DNA from: a virus
Reading direction: 5' to 3' (one strand)
DNA: 30,369 nt
IMG/VR virus record: IMGVR_UViG_3300048929_000348
Location: 1-30,369 of that record
The notes under the pieces were generated by a model that did no database searches, was not told where the DNA came from, and saw only the letters and a list, made by a program, of their open reading frames with translations. This document shows, piece after piece, positions 6,922 to 15,777 of this stretch (its first letter is position 1; every line of letters starts with the position of its first letter). A program made the translations under genes and the position numbers.

Positions 6922-7551
6922 ATGAAAGATATATATGCAATTTTAACAGGCTTAGGAATCGAGGTTCCAGATGAACATAAGGCCACTCTGGATAAGGAAT
7001 GGAAAGAGAATTACCGCACCATAGCCGAGTATGAGAAAGCAACTGCCAAGAGAGATGAATTTAAAGCGTCGCTTGATACAGTACAGGATCAGTTAAAGGC
7101 ATTTGATGGTGTGGACCTCGAGGGATATAAGACACAACTTGATACGCTCACAAAACAGCTAGATGCTGAAAAGACCGCACGCTTAGCCGATGAATCAAAA
7201 CATCAGTTAGACGCTACCGTAGAGAAATTCATGGGCGGTAAGCAGTTTGTGAATGACCTTACAGCCGAAAGCATTAGAGGTAAGCTTGCTGACGAGCTCA
7301 ATAAAGATACGGCAAAAGGGCGGTCTATTGATGATATTTTCAAATTCCTGGTATCTGACAAGGAAGGGAACCAGATTCCTAATATTCTTGTAGATGAAGC
7401 ACAGCGGACAGCACAGCTAAATACAGCAACTTTTACACAGCCAAGAATCCAGACACCACAACCAGGAAAGAAGATGGACCTAGGCGACCTTATGAAACTT
7501 AAAAATCAAAATCCTGACTTAGATGTAAGCCAGTATATGCAAAACCAATAA
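6922..7551 (+). CDS. Scaffold protein (phage minor structural GP20 family)
   Basis: 209 aa. ATG 6922 is 7 bases after AGGAGG; the in-frame TTG at 6916 is too close to it. The protein is mostly one long charged coiled coil ('ATAKRDEFKASLDTVQDQLK' to 'TARLADESKHQLDAT'), then a C-terminal domain and basic/proline segment, as in GP20 proteins. It acts as an internal scaffold for procapsid assembly and leaves before DNA entry. It lies directly upstream of the major capsid gene, as expected. Confidence 0.88.
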   Translation: MKDIYAILTGLGIEVPDEHKATLDKEWKENYRTIAEYEKATAKRDEFKASLDTVQDQLKAFDGVDLEGYKTQLDTLTKQLDAEKTARLADESKHQLDATVEKFMGGKQFVNDLTAESIRGKLADELNKDTAKGRSIDDIFKFLVSDKEGNQIPNILVDEAQRTAQLNTATFTQPRIQTPQPGKKMDLGDLMKLKNQNPDLDVSQYMQNQ

Positions 7552-7567
7552 CAGGAGGAATTAAACT

Positions 7568-8722
7568 ATGTTTTTTGATCCAGTAAATTTTAATGGGGAA
7601 GTATTTGACACAGCACTTAAAACTACACCTAATCTTAACCTTAATGCACTTTTAAAGAGCGGCGCGGTTGTACCTGCTCCACAGTATGCATCACAGTTAA
7701 AAGACCAGCAGGGCGGTCATTATGCAACTACTGTTATTAAGGCAAGAATTGGTGGAACACCAGTCAACTACGATGGTGGAACCGATATTAGCTCTACCAG
7801 CCGAGGTAACTACACTATGGGAAGAATTGTTGTAGGCCGTGCTAATGGCTGGACCGAGAAAGACTTTATTTCAGACATTTCTGGAAATGATTATGGCGCA
7901 GCTATTTCAGAAGTTGCAGAGTATTGGGACGATATAGACCAGGCCACACTGCTTTCAATCTTAAAAGGTGTGTACAGCATGACGGGGGCTAAGAACCTTG
8001 AATTTGTAAACGGTCATACATACAACGTAAGCAATGCTACAACTCCTAAATTCAGTGAAACAACTCTGAACACAGGAATTCAGAAAGCCCTTGGAGATAA
8101 CAAAGGAAAGTTTGCACTAGCTATCATGCATTCACAGATTTCCACTAACCTGGAGAACCTTAACTTACTTAGCTATATGAAATACACCGATGCACAGGGA
8201 ATTGAAAGAGACCTTACGCTTGCAACGCTTAACGGCAGAATGGTTTTAATTGATGATAACATGCCAGCAGATGAAGGATATTTTGACGCTACATCTGATA
8301 CGGTTGGTGCATTAAAGATCGTAGCATCTGGAGCAACCGCAGGACAGATCAATCTTTCTGCTGTTACACCTTATTTCGGAGATAAGACTCTTGCCGCTGA
8401 TATGTATGTTGTGAAAGATATCAGATATACCACTTACGTGCTTGGAAATGGTGCTATTGAGTATACCGATTGCGGCGCAAAGGTTCCTGCTGAAATGTTC
8501 AGAGACCCAGCTAAGAACGGTGGAGAAACAACTCTGTATTCACGTCAGAGAAAAGTTTTCGCTCCTTATGGTATCTCTTTTATCACCAACAGCATCATTT
8601 CTCCTACAAACGCTCAGTTAGAGGCAGGAGCAAACTGGTCACTGGCTTCCAACAATGCAGAGACAAAGTCTTACTACCCTCACAAAGCTATCCCAATCGC
8701 ACGTATCCAGACAAGAGGTTAA
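7568..8722 (+). CDS. Major capsid protein (HK97-type fold expected)
   Basis: 384 aa with a strong site ACAGGAGGAATTAAACT before ATG 7568. 'NLNALLKSGAVVPAPQY', 'GGTPVNYDGGTDISSTSRG' and 'ISEVAEYWDDIDQATLLSIL' match the clostridial/lactobacillal phage coat family related to the HK97 fold. The distal part ('FAPYGISFITNSIISPTNAQ') is the usual C-terminal closing region. It forms the icosahedral shell. Position after the scaffold and strong ribosome site agree with the most abundant structural protein. Confidence 0.9.
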   Translation: MFFDPVNFNGEVFDTALKTTPNLNLNALLKSGAVVPAPQYASQLKDQQGGHYATTVIKARIGGTPVNYDGGTDISSTSRGNYTMGRIVVGRANGWTEKDFISDISGNDYGAAISEVAEYWDDIDQATLLSILKGVYSMTGAKNLEFVNGHTYNVSNATTPKFSETTLNTGIQKALGDNKGKFALAIMHSQISTNLENLNLLSYMKYTDAQGIERDLTLATLNGRMVLIDDNMPADEGYFDATSDTVGALKIVASGATAGQINLSAVTPYFGDKTLAADMYVVKDIRYTTYVLGNGAIEYTDCGAKVPAEMFRDPAKNGGETTLYSRQRKVFAPYGISFITNSIISPTNAQLEAGANWSLASNNAETKSYYPHKAIPIARIQTRG

Positions 8723-8734
8723 GGAGATTAAGCC

Positions 8735-9205
8735 ATGGCGTACACAACATATGAGTTTTACACAACCACATATCACGGCACAGCCATAGCAACGCAAGGT
8801 GACTTTGAACGCCTGGAATCAAGAGCCTGTGACAAACTGGACACTATGACGTTTGATCGTCTGGTGTCCGGCCTCCCGGCTGATACACGGTCCGGTATAA
8901 AGGTACAGAAAGCCGTGTGCGCCGTGGCTGATAAACTCCAGGAGATTGAGCAGGCAGAGAGAACGGCACAGGCTGGGGGCTTTGCAACTGACGAATCAGG
9001 TAGCCTTGTAGGCAAGATAGTAACGAGCAAGTCTTCTGGGAGTGAGTCTATTTCGTTCAGTGCCACATCTTCCGTTAAGAGTGCCGTACTCAATGCGGTA
9101 GGCGATACGCAGGCACAGAACAGACTTTGTTATGACACTGCCAGGGAATACCTAACCGGAGTTACAAGCGATGATGGAACCCTATTGTTATATGCAGGAA
9201 TCTGA
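8735..9205 (+). CDS. Head-tail connector (adaptor) protein
   Basis: 156 aa, ATG 8735 with AAGGAGA upstream. An N-terminal helical part ('[20 protein letters not shown]', '[20 protein letters not shown]') and the C-terminal '[12 protein letters not shown]' helix give the size and all-helical layout of gp15/gp6-like adaptors that dock under the portal. The call rests on the helical pattern and its place directly after the major capsid gene. A run of Ser/Gly (around residues 85-110) likely forms a loop. Confidence 0.75.
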   Translation: MAYTTYEFYTTTYHGTAIATQGDFERLESRACDKLDTMTFDRLVSGLPADTRSGIKVQKAVCAVADKLQEIEQAERTAQAGGFATDESGSLVGKIVTSKSSGSESISFSATSSVKSAVLNAVGDTQAQNRLCYDTAREYLTGVTSDDGTLLLYAGI

Positions 9206-9218
9206 AAGGAATAATAAA

Positions 9219-9587
9219 ATGAGAGAATTATCAACGATTCAGAAAAGAGAAAGGTTAAATAGAGTTTTTTCGGTAGATGGTCAAGGCCCGGGCGGTGCAA
9301 ACCATGAATATTTGATTGCCGACAAAAGAACAGATAGCTGCGGATTAAAGGAATACGCTAAAATTCAGATGCAATGCGGTCCACGCAAAGAAGATTCACA
9401 GCATGGTGTTATCGATACGGATTTGCTGGAGATTGTTCGTGATAGATTAAAATGCTTCCAGGCTGGTCCGTTCTCTTCCAGGGAAAACGCTTGTGCTCTC
9501 ACTCATATCGAAGAAGCCCTAATGTGGATGAACCGTAGAGTTGAAGACCGAATCGAAAGGGAAGTCTTGGGAACCAGTCAGAAATAG
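9219..9587 (+). CDS. Tad1-like anti-Thoeris/anti-CBASS signal-sequestering protein
   Basis: 122 aa. ATG 9219 is preceded by AAAGGAA; longer in-frame starts lie within the previous gene. Residues about 16-54 form a short beta core ('[20 protein letters not shown]'), and residues 63-118 carry the family's helical hairpin: '[19 protein letters not shown]', '[20 protein letters not shown]' and '[17 protein letters not shown]'. This RENA.ALT..EEALMW pattern is the Acb2/Tad1 hairpin. Characterised Tad1 proteins bind cyclic ADP-ribose isomers made by Thoeris ThsB, and some also bind CBASS cyclic trinucleotides. The gene is inserted between connector genes, so it would be expressed late unless it has its own promoter. 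Recognition is from memory of the family. Confidence 0.7.
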   Translation: MRELSTIQKRERLNRVFSVDGQGPGGANHEYLIADKRTDSCGLKEYAKIQMQCGPRKEDSQHGVIDTDLLEIVRDRLKCFQAGPFSSRENACALTHIEEALMWMNRRVEDRIEREVLGTSQK

Positions 9588-9597
9588 GAGGTGATCC
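9586..9597 (+). promoter_or_regulatory. Perfect 12-nt Shine-Dalgarno sequence with no proper start codon downstream
   Basis: AGGAGGTGATCC is fully complementary to the conserved 3' end of 16S rRNA. It overlaps the stop of the Tad1-like gene. The first ATG downstream (9612) opens only ATG-GGT-TAA, and the open frame just behind the site has no start codon. It is probably a relic of a gene start lost when the neighbouring accessory genes were inserted. Confidence 0.45.
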
Positions 9598-9658
9598 AAT
9601 ATCTTCCAACTATGGGTTAAATAGCAGTTTCCAAAACCACAGAAAGTGAGCATTTTAA

Positions 9659-9868
9659 ATGAAAATTCCTAAGATTTTAAAACGTCTTTCTTGCAAACAT
9701 CAGAACATTAAATGTGTCACTAATTATTACGGGGATATGATTAACGAAGTCAGCACATGCAAAAAGATTTACCGAAGTGCCTGGATTTGTACAGATTGCG
9801 GTAAAATTATTTTCAGCGAATATCTGGAACCAAATTGTAATGTTGTAAATTATATGCCGCGTGTATAG
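9659..9868 (+). CDS. Small zinc-binding phage protein, unknown function
   Basis: 69 aa, ATG 9659 with AAGTGAG upstream. It has a Cys/His-rich front (C12, H14, C19), the 'TNYYGDMI' motif seen in small clostridial phage proteins, and a CxxC knuckle (C44, C47) in 'SAWICTDCGKIIFSEYL'. One zinc site is likely. It sits beside the Tad1-like gene as part of the same accessory insertion in the connector module. No function is known to me. Confidence 0.65.
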   Translation: MKIPKILKRLSCKHQNIKCVTNYYGDMINEVSTCKKIYRSAWICTDCGKIIFSEYLEPNCNVVNYMPRV

Positions 9869-9882
9869 AAGGGAGAGATATC

Positions 9883-10332
9883 ATGTATACCGACACAGTA
9901 ACAATATTTAACAAACTCAAAACAGCTCAGGGTACTACATGGTACCCTACTGTATTACACAATGTTGACTTGATTACTGACAAGGGCGCAAATGTGACCA
10001 AGACTGGGCTGGAGAGTGCAGACACGGCTAAATTGCACGTCAGGTATGCTTTGACTGATGGCAATATAACAATTGCAGGAAAGCCATATAAGAAGCCCAA
10101 GGAGTGGGCGGCGCAGCCCGAAACGGAATTTGCCGCATCGCTTACTTTTACCGGTGGGGTAGACTTTTTTATCCGTGGAGAGTATGCGGAAACACCCGTA
10201 AACGATGCTAGCCCATCATACAAGAACGGATTTTACGATTACATTAATAAAACCCGTGATGATGTTTACCTGATTTCTACTGTAGGCGGTCCATATAAGC
10301 TGATACCTCACTTTGAGATTGGAGGGAAGTAA
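9883..10332 (+). CDS. Head-completion/stopper-type connector protein
   Basis: 149 aa, ATG 9883 with AGAAGGGAGA upstream. It is beta-rich: 'YTDTVTIFNKLKTAQGTTWY', 'VDFFIRGEYAETPVNDASPS', 'DDVYLISTVGGPYKLIPHFE'. The pattern, size and position (second connector gene, before the minor capsid/tail-completion pair) fit gp16/stopper-like proteins that close the connector. The assignment is mainly from gene order. Its TAA is immediately followed by the next ATG, indicating translational coupling. Confidence 0.65.
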   Translation: MYTDTVTIFNKLKTAQGTTWYPTVLHNVDLITDKGANVTKTGLESADTAKLHVRYALTDGNITIAGKPYKKPKEWAAQPETEFAASLTFTGGVDFFIRGEYAETPVNDASPSYKNGFYDYINKTRDDVYLISTVGGPYKLIPHFEIGGK

Positions 10333-10818
10333 ATGGCAATGCAACACTTTGATAAATGGTCTATGGTTGATGGTGATATAAAAATCAATCTCAACCTATC
10401 ACGGTTTGATAAGCAGTACAAAGATGCCCAGTATGGTCTTGACGGTGATGTGATGACTAGTATGGTCCCCTTTATGCCTATGCAGCAAGGTGACTTTGTA
10501 AACGTAACTAGAGGTGCCAGCGCAGCTATACAGGGTTCAGGCCAAGTATATGCCGCTTATGGCCCGGCTGGTAGATTTCTATACGAAGGCAAGATTATGG
10601 TCAGTGAAGTCACTGGAAGCGCATGGGCAAAAAAAGGAGTGAAAAAGATACTTTTAAGTCAGTACAGTGAAAAAACCGACTTAAAAGAGGACCTTGTATT
10701 TAACAAGACAGCCCACCCGAATGCACAAGCTAAATGGTTTGATGCCGCAAAAGAAAAAGATGCCAAGAAGTGGGCAAAGAAAGTTAAAAAGAATGCAGGA
10801 GGTGGAAAGCGTGGCTGA
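10333..10818 (+). CDS. Minor capsid/tail completion protein (Minor_capsid_2-like)
   Basis: 161 aa, ATG 10333 with GGAGGGAAG upstream. 'DVMTSMVPFMPMQQGDFVN', 'QVYAAYGPAGRFLYEGKIMV' and 'FNKTAHPNAQAKWFDAAKEK' match phage minor capsid proteins that sit in the head-tail joint of Firmicute siphoviruses. The C-terminus is Lys-rich. It overlaps the next gene by 8 bases. Confidence 0.78.
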   Translation: MAMQHFDKWSMVDGDIKINLNLSRFDKQYKDAQYGLDGDVMTSMVPFMPMQQGDFVNVTRGASAAIQGSGQVYAAYGPAGRFLYEGKIMVSEVTGSAWAKKGVKKILLSQYSEKTDLKEDLVFNKTAHPNAQAKWFDAAKEKDAKKWAKKVKKNAGGGKRG

Positions 10819-11308
10819 TCAACCACAAGCAATAGGAAGTGATGTTACCGGATACGATGTGCTGACGGAAGCAATGAAAAGCCTACTTAATCAGTACCCG
10901 GGCCTTGACGGTGAATATATCTCCTTCGAGGATTTAGAAGACAGTGGGATAGCATTTTCTGCCGATAACGGAGCATTAGTCTACAGTGAGAAAGAGTCTG
11001 TGACAGCCCATGTGCGCCAGATATGCCGTTACCCGTTCTACATAGTGTATCGTGCAGGAGTAACCGGAGAACAGGTTAAATTAACTGTTCAGACATTTCT
11101 GGACGGTATAGGAAAATGGTTGTGTAAGGAACCCGTAGCAATTGACGGTACCGCCTATAAATTAACCGCTTACCCGAAGTTATCAGAGGGACGGATCATC
11201 AAAAAGATTACCCGTGACAACTCTTATGGCCTAGAACCAAATAAAGACAGCGTCCAAGATTGGGTGCTGCCTGTAACTGTAGAATATGAAAACGAATTTG
11301 ATCGTTGA
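10811..11308 (+). CDS. Tail terminator / Minor_capsid_3-like protein
   Basis: 165 aa. GTG 10811 follows AGGAGGTGG at 10797-10805; longer in-frame extensions only overlap the previous gene. 'QICRYPFYIVYRAGVTGEQV' and 'VQTFLDGIGKWLC' plus a beta C-terminus fit proteins that cap the tail tube and join it to the head. The position before the major tail protein supports this. Confidence 0.68.
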   Translation: MADQPQAIGSDVTGYDVLTEAMKSLLNQYPGLDGEYISFEDLEDSGIAFSADNGALVYSEKESVTAHVRQICRYPFYIVYRAGVTGEQVKLTVQTFLDGIGKWLCKEPVAIDGTAYKLTAYPKLSEGRIIKKITRDNSYGLEPNKDSVQDWVLPVTVEYENEFDR

Positions 11309-11319
11309 AAGGAAAATGA

Positions 11320-11832
11320 ATGAAATTAGAGAGAAAACATTTAGCGCATTTCCTAGACTCCACTTTTGGTAATGTTTTAGCATCTGTCACATGGTTTAAG
11401 GTCGGAATCGACATGGAAGAGTTAGCAGTAAACCTCAACCCCGATGTAGCAACATCAAAAAATGTATGGGGAGAATCCAGGGTAACTGATAATGGATATG
11501 AGCCATCTATTGATGCTGATCCTTACTATGCGAACCCTGACGAAGCCATTTATCCCAAATTAAGAGATATCGCATTAAACCGTGTAATCGGCGATGGGTG
11601 CAAGACCTTAATCTTAGAGGTTATCGTGGAGGATACGACAGATACAAACCATCTGGCCTATGTGGAAGAAGTAATTGTTAAACCTCAGAGTTACGGCGGT
11701 GGCACTTCCGGCATTAATATCCCCTACAATGTGTCGTTCAATGGAAGCCGCAAGAAAGGTTATGTGTCTGCAACGTCCCTAGCCTCTGGCACGCCAACAT
11801 TTACAGTGGGCGAAATCCCATCAGGATCATAA
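11320..11832 (+). CDS. Major tail tube protein
   Basis: 170 aa, ATG 11320 after AAAGGAAA. Beta-rich: 'SVTWFKVGIDMEELAVNLNP' and 'TLILEVIVEDTTDTNHLAYV', with a Gly/Ser-rich C-terminal tail. Conserved location (terminator gene before, chaperones after) and size fit the hexameric ring protein that stacks into the tail tube. Confidence 0.82.
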   Translation: MKLERKHLAHFLDSTFGNVLASVTWFKVGIDMEELAVNLNPDVATSKNVWGESRVTDNGYEPSIDADPYYANPDEAIYPKLRDIALNRVIGDGCKTLILEVIVEDTTDTNHLAYVEEVIVKPQSYGGGTSGINIPYNVSFNGSRKKGYVSATSLASGTPTFTVGEIPSGS

Positions 11833-11844
11833 AGGAGATACAAC

Positions 11845-12306
11845 ATGAGTAACGGACTTGTTAAAGATATTAAGCCAGTAGGCAATAAGATCAAAATCGA
11901 TGATGGCAGCAAGGTATACGACATCGAAAACATGCGAGGCGAGATCATAGGGCAGTTCACTTTTATTCCATCTGATATGGGAGTAGTCGAAAGATATAAC
12001 CACACTATTGGGGTTTTTGAAAACCTGCAGGTGAAACTAAACGGAAAAGAAAATGATTCTGACTTGATAAAAGTTAAGGAAGAGGCTGAAACAGAGATTA
12101 AAAAGGAGATTGATTATCTTTTTAATGCTGACGTTTCAGGCTCTTTTTTTAAAGGTAAAAGCCCATTCACTCCAGTAGATTCAGGCGAGTTTTATGTCGA
12201 GAATGTAATAAATGCTGTGAAGTCCGTAATTGAGTTGGAAACAGGTAAAAGATTAGGCAAAGCAAAGACCCGGGCAGACAAATATACAAAGAAATATAAC
12301 AAATGA
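11845..12306 (+). CDS. Tail assembly chaperone, first component
   Basis: 153 aa, ATG 11845 with AAGGAGATACAAC upstream. The N-terminal part is beta-like ('VGNKIKIDDGSKVYDIENMR') and the C-terminal part helical and Lys-rich ('RLGKAKTRADKYTKKYNK'). It lies between the tail tube and Gp15 genes and overlaps the latter by ATGA, which fits the chaperone that coats the tape measure during tail assembly. The functional name rests on position. Confidence 0.7.
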   Translation: MSNGLVKDIKPVGNKIKIDDGSKVYDIENMRGEIIGQFTFIPSDMGVVERYNHTIGVFENLQVKLNGKENDSDLIKVKEEAETEIKKEIDYLFNADVSGSFFKGKSPFTPVDSGEFYVENVINAVKSVIELETGKRLGKAKTRADKYTKKYNK

Positions 12307-12860
12307 CAGACTTCTATAGCCTGCCTAAGAAATTAGAGGTGGGAGGGCGGTCATACAATATCCGCACCGATTTCAGGGTCATACTTGATATACTGGCCTC
12401 ATACAGTGACCCGGAACTTGATGGGGCTGACAAAACGCAGGTGCTTGTTGAGATATTGTATATCGATCATGAAACTATCCCGTTGGAGCACATGGAAGAA
12501 GCTGTTAAAACGGCTTGCTGGTTTATCGATACCGGTATGCCAGCGAACAACAAACCTCAGCCGCGCACCATGGACTGGGTGAAAGACGCACCACTCATTA
12601 TACCGGAGATTAACAAGTACATAGGGAAAGAGGTCCGCAGTGTTAAATATATGCACTGGTGGACCTTTTTTGGTGCCTATATGCAGATTGGCGGTGAGGG
12701 GTTATATGCCTCTGTTGTTGGCGTGCGCCAGAAAAAAACCAAAGGCGAGAAGCTGGAGAAATGGGAATCTAAGTTTTGGAAAGAGAATCAAGCGTTATGC
12801 GACCTCGACTGGGAGCAGAAGCAGAAAGAACTCGAAGAAGTCAACAAGCTATTCGGATAA
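12303..12860 (+). CDS. Gp15-family protein, tail assembly chaperone second component
   Basis: 185 aa, ATG 12303 inside the previous gene's ATGA. 'VGGRSYNIRTDFRVILDILA', 'AVKTACWFIDTG', 'APLIIPEINKYIGKEVRSVK' and 'MHWWTFFGAYMQIG' are the Phage_Gp15 (PF06854) signature. The family sits directly before the tape measure gene and is taken as the partner chaperone. After its stop there is an unusual 60-nt repetitive stretch that is open in the +1 frame to the tape measure start. Confidence 0.86.
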   Translation: MTDFYSLPKKLEVGGRSYNIRTDFRVILDILASYSDPELDGADKTQVLVEILYIDHETIPLEHMEEAVKTACWFIDTGMPANNKPQPRTMDWVKDAPLIIPEINKYIGKEVRSVKYMHWWTFFGAYMQIGGEGLYASVVGVRQKKTKGEKLEKWESKFWKENQALCDLDWEQKQKELEEVNKLFG

Positions 12861-12863
12861 AAA

Positions 12864-12903
12864 TAGAGCCAGAGTCAGAGCCATAGAGCCAGAACCAGAG
12901 CCG
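12864..12903 (+). repeat. Imperfect AGAGCC-type repeat between Gp15 gene and tape measure gene
   Basis: Repeated units of AGAGCC/AGAACC/AGAGTC fill the gap. In the +1 frame relative to Gp15 they read EPEPEP and end with a TAA whose last A is the first base of the tape measure ATG (TAATG at 12919-12923). No classical slippery site is obvious before the Gp15 stop. Confidence 0.5.
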
Positions 12904-12920
12904 CAGAAAGGAGGAATATA

Positions 12921-15773
12921 ATGGCTCAGGCCGATGGAACAATCTTAATCAATACGGAAATAAAAAAAGATGGTGCTATTGATGATATTACATCACTTAA
13001 GCAAGTGGTGAGAGAGCTAACCACGGCATTAAGGGATATGACCACTACTCTTACCAATGCTTTCAACGGTACATCACAATCCAGTTCAGCCACAAAGCAG
13101 TTCGATGATATCAGCAAGTCAGCAAAAGAAGCAGAAGCTGATGTTAAGAGCCTTGAAGAACAAATGAGTAAAATCACCGTGGATCGTGGAGAACAGAACA
13201 ATACTTCAAGTGAATGGAAGAGAGAAAGTCATCCAAGTGGCGAGTTTATTAATTATGGTAACTCTGTACAGGATTTTGTTAACAAGTATGCCGCTGGAAT
13301 GGATACAGTCAATTCGAAAAACGTAGAAGTTAAACAATCAGTCAAGCAAGCAACGGCAGAGATTGAAAGCGACTTCAAGGAAGCAGAGCAATCACCGAGT
13401 ATGCTCGGGAATACCATAGGGCTTCTTAAGAACACCGTCAGCAGCTTGGTGGGTTCTGTTCGTTCGGTGGGAATTGGAATGCTTGAAAGTTTTGCATCTG
13501 GTGGTTCGCAAGTCATGAATGTTGGTCAAAAAGTTGACGCTTTGAAAGGGAAAATAGATGCCCTTGAAAAGCAAGGGCTATATTTTGGCGATAAGGAGTA
13601 CGATCAGGCTTACGCTAGTTTAAAAAAAGCGGAAACAGAACTTGAACAATACAAAAAAAGGCTTACCCAAGTAAGCGGAGAACAGAAAAAGGCAACTAAA
13701 TCCAACAAAGCAATGAATAAAGGGCTTAAGGATACAAAAAGGAATGCTGACGGTGCAAAAATGTCTCTTCTAGGAATGCTTGGCAGGTCAATACTCTTTA
13801 GCACGGTATTTCGTGGAATATCAGTAATCTCTAACGGACTAAAAGAAGGGACAGAGAATATCGCCAGATATTCCAAAACAACAAATGCGGCATTATCATC
13901 TTTAATGTCCTCGTTAACAATGCTTAAAAATAGTATTGCGGCGGCATTTGCGCCAATCCTAACGGTGGCAGCACCTGCTTTAAGCAAATTGATATCATTG
14001 CTTGCAGAGGCTAACAACTGGATTGGCCAAACAATGGCAGCACTGGCTGGAAAAGATACGTTCGTCAAGGCTGTGGCAGTTCAAGAAGACTACGCCGCCA
14101 GCCTTTCGGAAACGCAGAAAGCAATCAAAGACGCAGCAAAAGAAGCTAAGAAAGCAACATTTGCTTTTGACACTTTAATCCAGGCACAGAAACCGGAAGA
14201 TGAGAAGTACAAAGGGCCTACACCGGACCAGATGTTTAATACGGAGCAGGTTAGCACAGAGGCTAAAACACTGGCTGACAACATCAAGAAGACATTATCA
14301 GACCTGTTTCAGCCTATCAAGGAGTCATGGGATCAGTATGGACCGTCTACAATAAGCGCAGTACAAACGATGTTCGGCAGTCTAAAAAGACTTGCATCTG
14401 ATATTGGCGCATCGTTTATGAAGGTATGGAAAGACGAGGGATATGGAAAGGCAATCACTGACGATCTGCTTATCACTTTTACAAACTTTTCACTTACAAT
14501 AGCTAACCTCGCAGACCAATTTGATAAGGCATGGACAGAGGCAGAAACAGGTACCAGTATCATGCGACATCTTGGGGATTTGGTACTTGTAGTTACTGGA
14601 TTTTTCAGGGAAGCGTCTGAATCCATAAAAAACTGGGCGGCATCGTTGGATTTCGGACCGTTGTTAAGGGCATTTGACGGGTTGCTTGTAAGCCTTTTGC
14701 CTATTGTACAAAAGGTCGGAGCGGTGTTGCTGTGGTTACTTAACAACGTGTTGCTCCCACTGACGAAATGGGCATTAGAAAAAGCGATCCCTGCAATTTT
14801 TGATTTGATATCAGCCGCTCTAACGGTTCTTGATTCCGTTATCGAAGCATTGAAACCATTAGCTATATGGCTGTGGGAAGATTTTATCAAGCCTTTTGGG
14901 GAGTGGACTGGTGAGACAATAATTGGTGCATTAAAAGGCCTTACAGATAAGCTGGAAAGTTTCTCGAATTGGATCAAAGATAACAAATCAGAAGTGCAGG
15001 CTATAACAATATTGATAGTGTCGTTTTTCGCTGCCTGGAAAATTGCAACATTTATAACCGGAATTATAGCAATGATAGCAAAAATACAAGTATTAAGCCA
15101 AATATTAGGCTTGCTTGGCATTGATCTAGTTTCAATAATTCAAAAATTAGTAACTGGCGCCTTAAAGTTTGGTGCATTAACATTGGCAATTGCAGGAATT
15201 ATAAGCATGATTACTATACTTGCCTTGAACTGGGGTAAAATGTCGCCTAGCGAGAGAGTTATAAGTAGTATCCTTGCAGCGGCATCTGCGGTAGGTATTT
15301 TAGCGGTATCTATTGGTGCGTTACAAGGAGCATGGGGGGCGGCGGCTATGGCAGCGGCATTGGCGGCAGGAATCATAGCCGCACGTATAGCTATTAATGC
15401 TGGCTCGAGGACCGTTGCATCTGGTTCACAAAGTGAACTTGGTGGAGGCAGTAGGTCATTTGCAGCAACAAATTCATATGCAGCTTATTCCAACAATGTC
15501 CCACACCTAGCCACAGGAACTGTTGTTCCACCGAAAGCAGGTAACTTCCTAGCTATGCTTGGAGATAACAACAAAGATTATGAGGTTGTGTCACCACTTG
15601 GGACGATAAGGCAAGCGGTTGACGAGGCTCTTGACGCAAGAGGTGGACTTGGCGGTGGTGGTTCTATCACTGTCATAATGGAAGTAGACGGCACAAAGTT
15701 TGGGCAGGCGGTTTATAAGTATAACAACAAAGAGAGCCAGCGTGTCGGTGCAAGAATGGTAACAGGAGGTTGA
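12921..15773 (+). CDS. Tape measure protein
   Basis: 950 aa, ATG 12921 after AAAGGAGG. Residues 1-300 are mostly coiled coil ('YDQAYASLKKAETELEQYKK'). Several hydrophobic stretches follow, a group of them at about 690-830 ('FITGIIAMIAKI', 'LTLAIAGIISMITILAL', 'AAAMAAALAAGIIAARIAI'), ending in a Gly-rich tail. The protein sets tail length and is ejected with the DNA. By the usual rule of about 0.15 nm per residue it predicts a tail of roughly 140 nm, an estimate only. The size, hydrophobic patches and place after Gp15 make the call secure. Confidence 0.93.
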   Translation: MAQADGTILINTEIKKDGAIDDITSLKQVVRELTTALRDMTTTLTNAFNGTSQSSSATKQFDDISKSAKEAEADVKSLEEQMSKITVDRGEQNNTSSEWKRESHPSGEFINYGNSVQDFVNKYAAGMDTVNSKNVEVKQSVKQATAEIESDFKEAEQSPSMLGNTIGLLKNTVSSLVGSVRSVGIGMLESFASGGSQVMNVGQKVDALKGKIDALEKQGLYFGDKEYDQAYASLKKAETELEQYKKRLTQVSGEQKKATKSNKAMNKGLKDTKRNADGAKMSLLGMLGRSILFSTVFRGISVISNGLKEGTENIARYSKTTNAALSSLMSSLTMLKNSIAAAFAPILTVAAPALSKLISLLAEANNWIGQTMAALAGKDTFVKAVAVQEDYAASLSETQKAIKDAAKEAKKATFAFDTLIQAQKPEDEKYKGPTPDQMFNTEQVSTEAKTLADNIKKTLSDLFQPIKESWDQYGPSTISAVQTMFGSLKRLASDIGASFMKVWKDEGYGKAITDDLLITFTNFSLTIANLADQFDKAWTEAETGTSIMRHLGDLVLVVTGFFREASESIKNWAASLDFGPLLRAFDGLLVSLLPIVQKVGAVLLWLLNNVLLPLTKWALEKAIPAIFDLISAALTVLDSVIEALKPLAIWLWEDFIKPFGEWTGETIIGALKGLTDKLESFSNWIKDNKSEVQAITILIVSFFAAWKIATFITGIIAMIAKIQVLSQILGLLGIDLVSIIQKLVTGALKFGALTLAIAGIISMITILALNWGKMSPSERVISSILAAASAVGILAVSIGALQGAWGAAAMAAALAAGIIAARIAINAGSRTVASGSQSELGGGSRSFAATNSYAAYSNNVPHLATGTVVPPKAGNFLAMLGDNNKDYEVVSPLGTIRQAVDEALDARGGLGGGGSITVIMEVDGTKFGQAVYKYNNKESQRVGARMVTGG

Positions 15774-15777
15774 TATC

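Noticed and set aside
12385-12921. Additional plus-strand frames overlapping Gp15 (from 12385 and 12640)
   Set aside because: They overlap Gp15 with unlikely composition; only the last 60 bases of the second are of interest as a possible frameshift extension.
14333-15121. Long minus-strand open frame (262 codons) inside the tape measure gene
   Set aside because: It is antisense to a clear structural gene, has no ribosome site, and its Ser/Ile/Ala-rich translation looks like a shadow of the coding strand.
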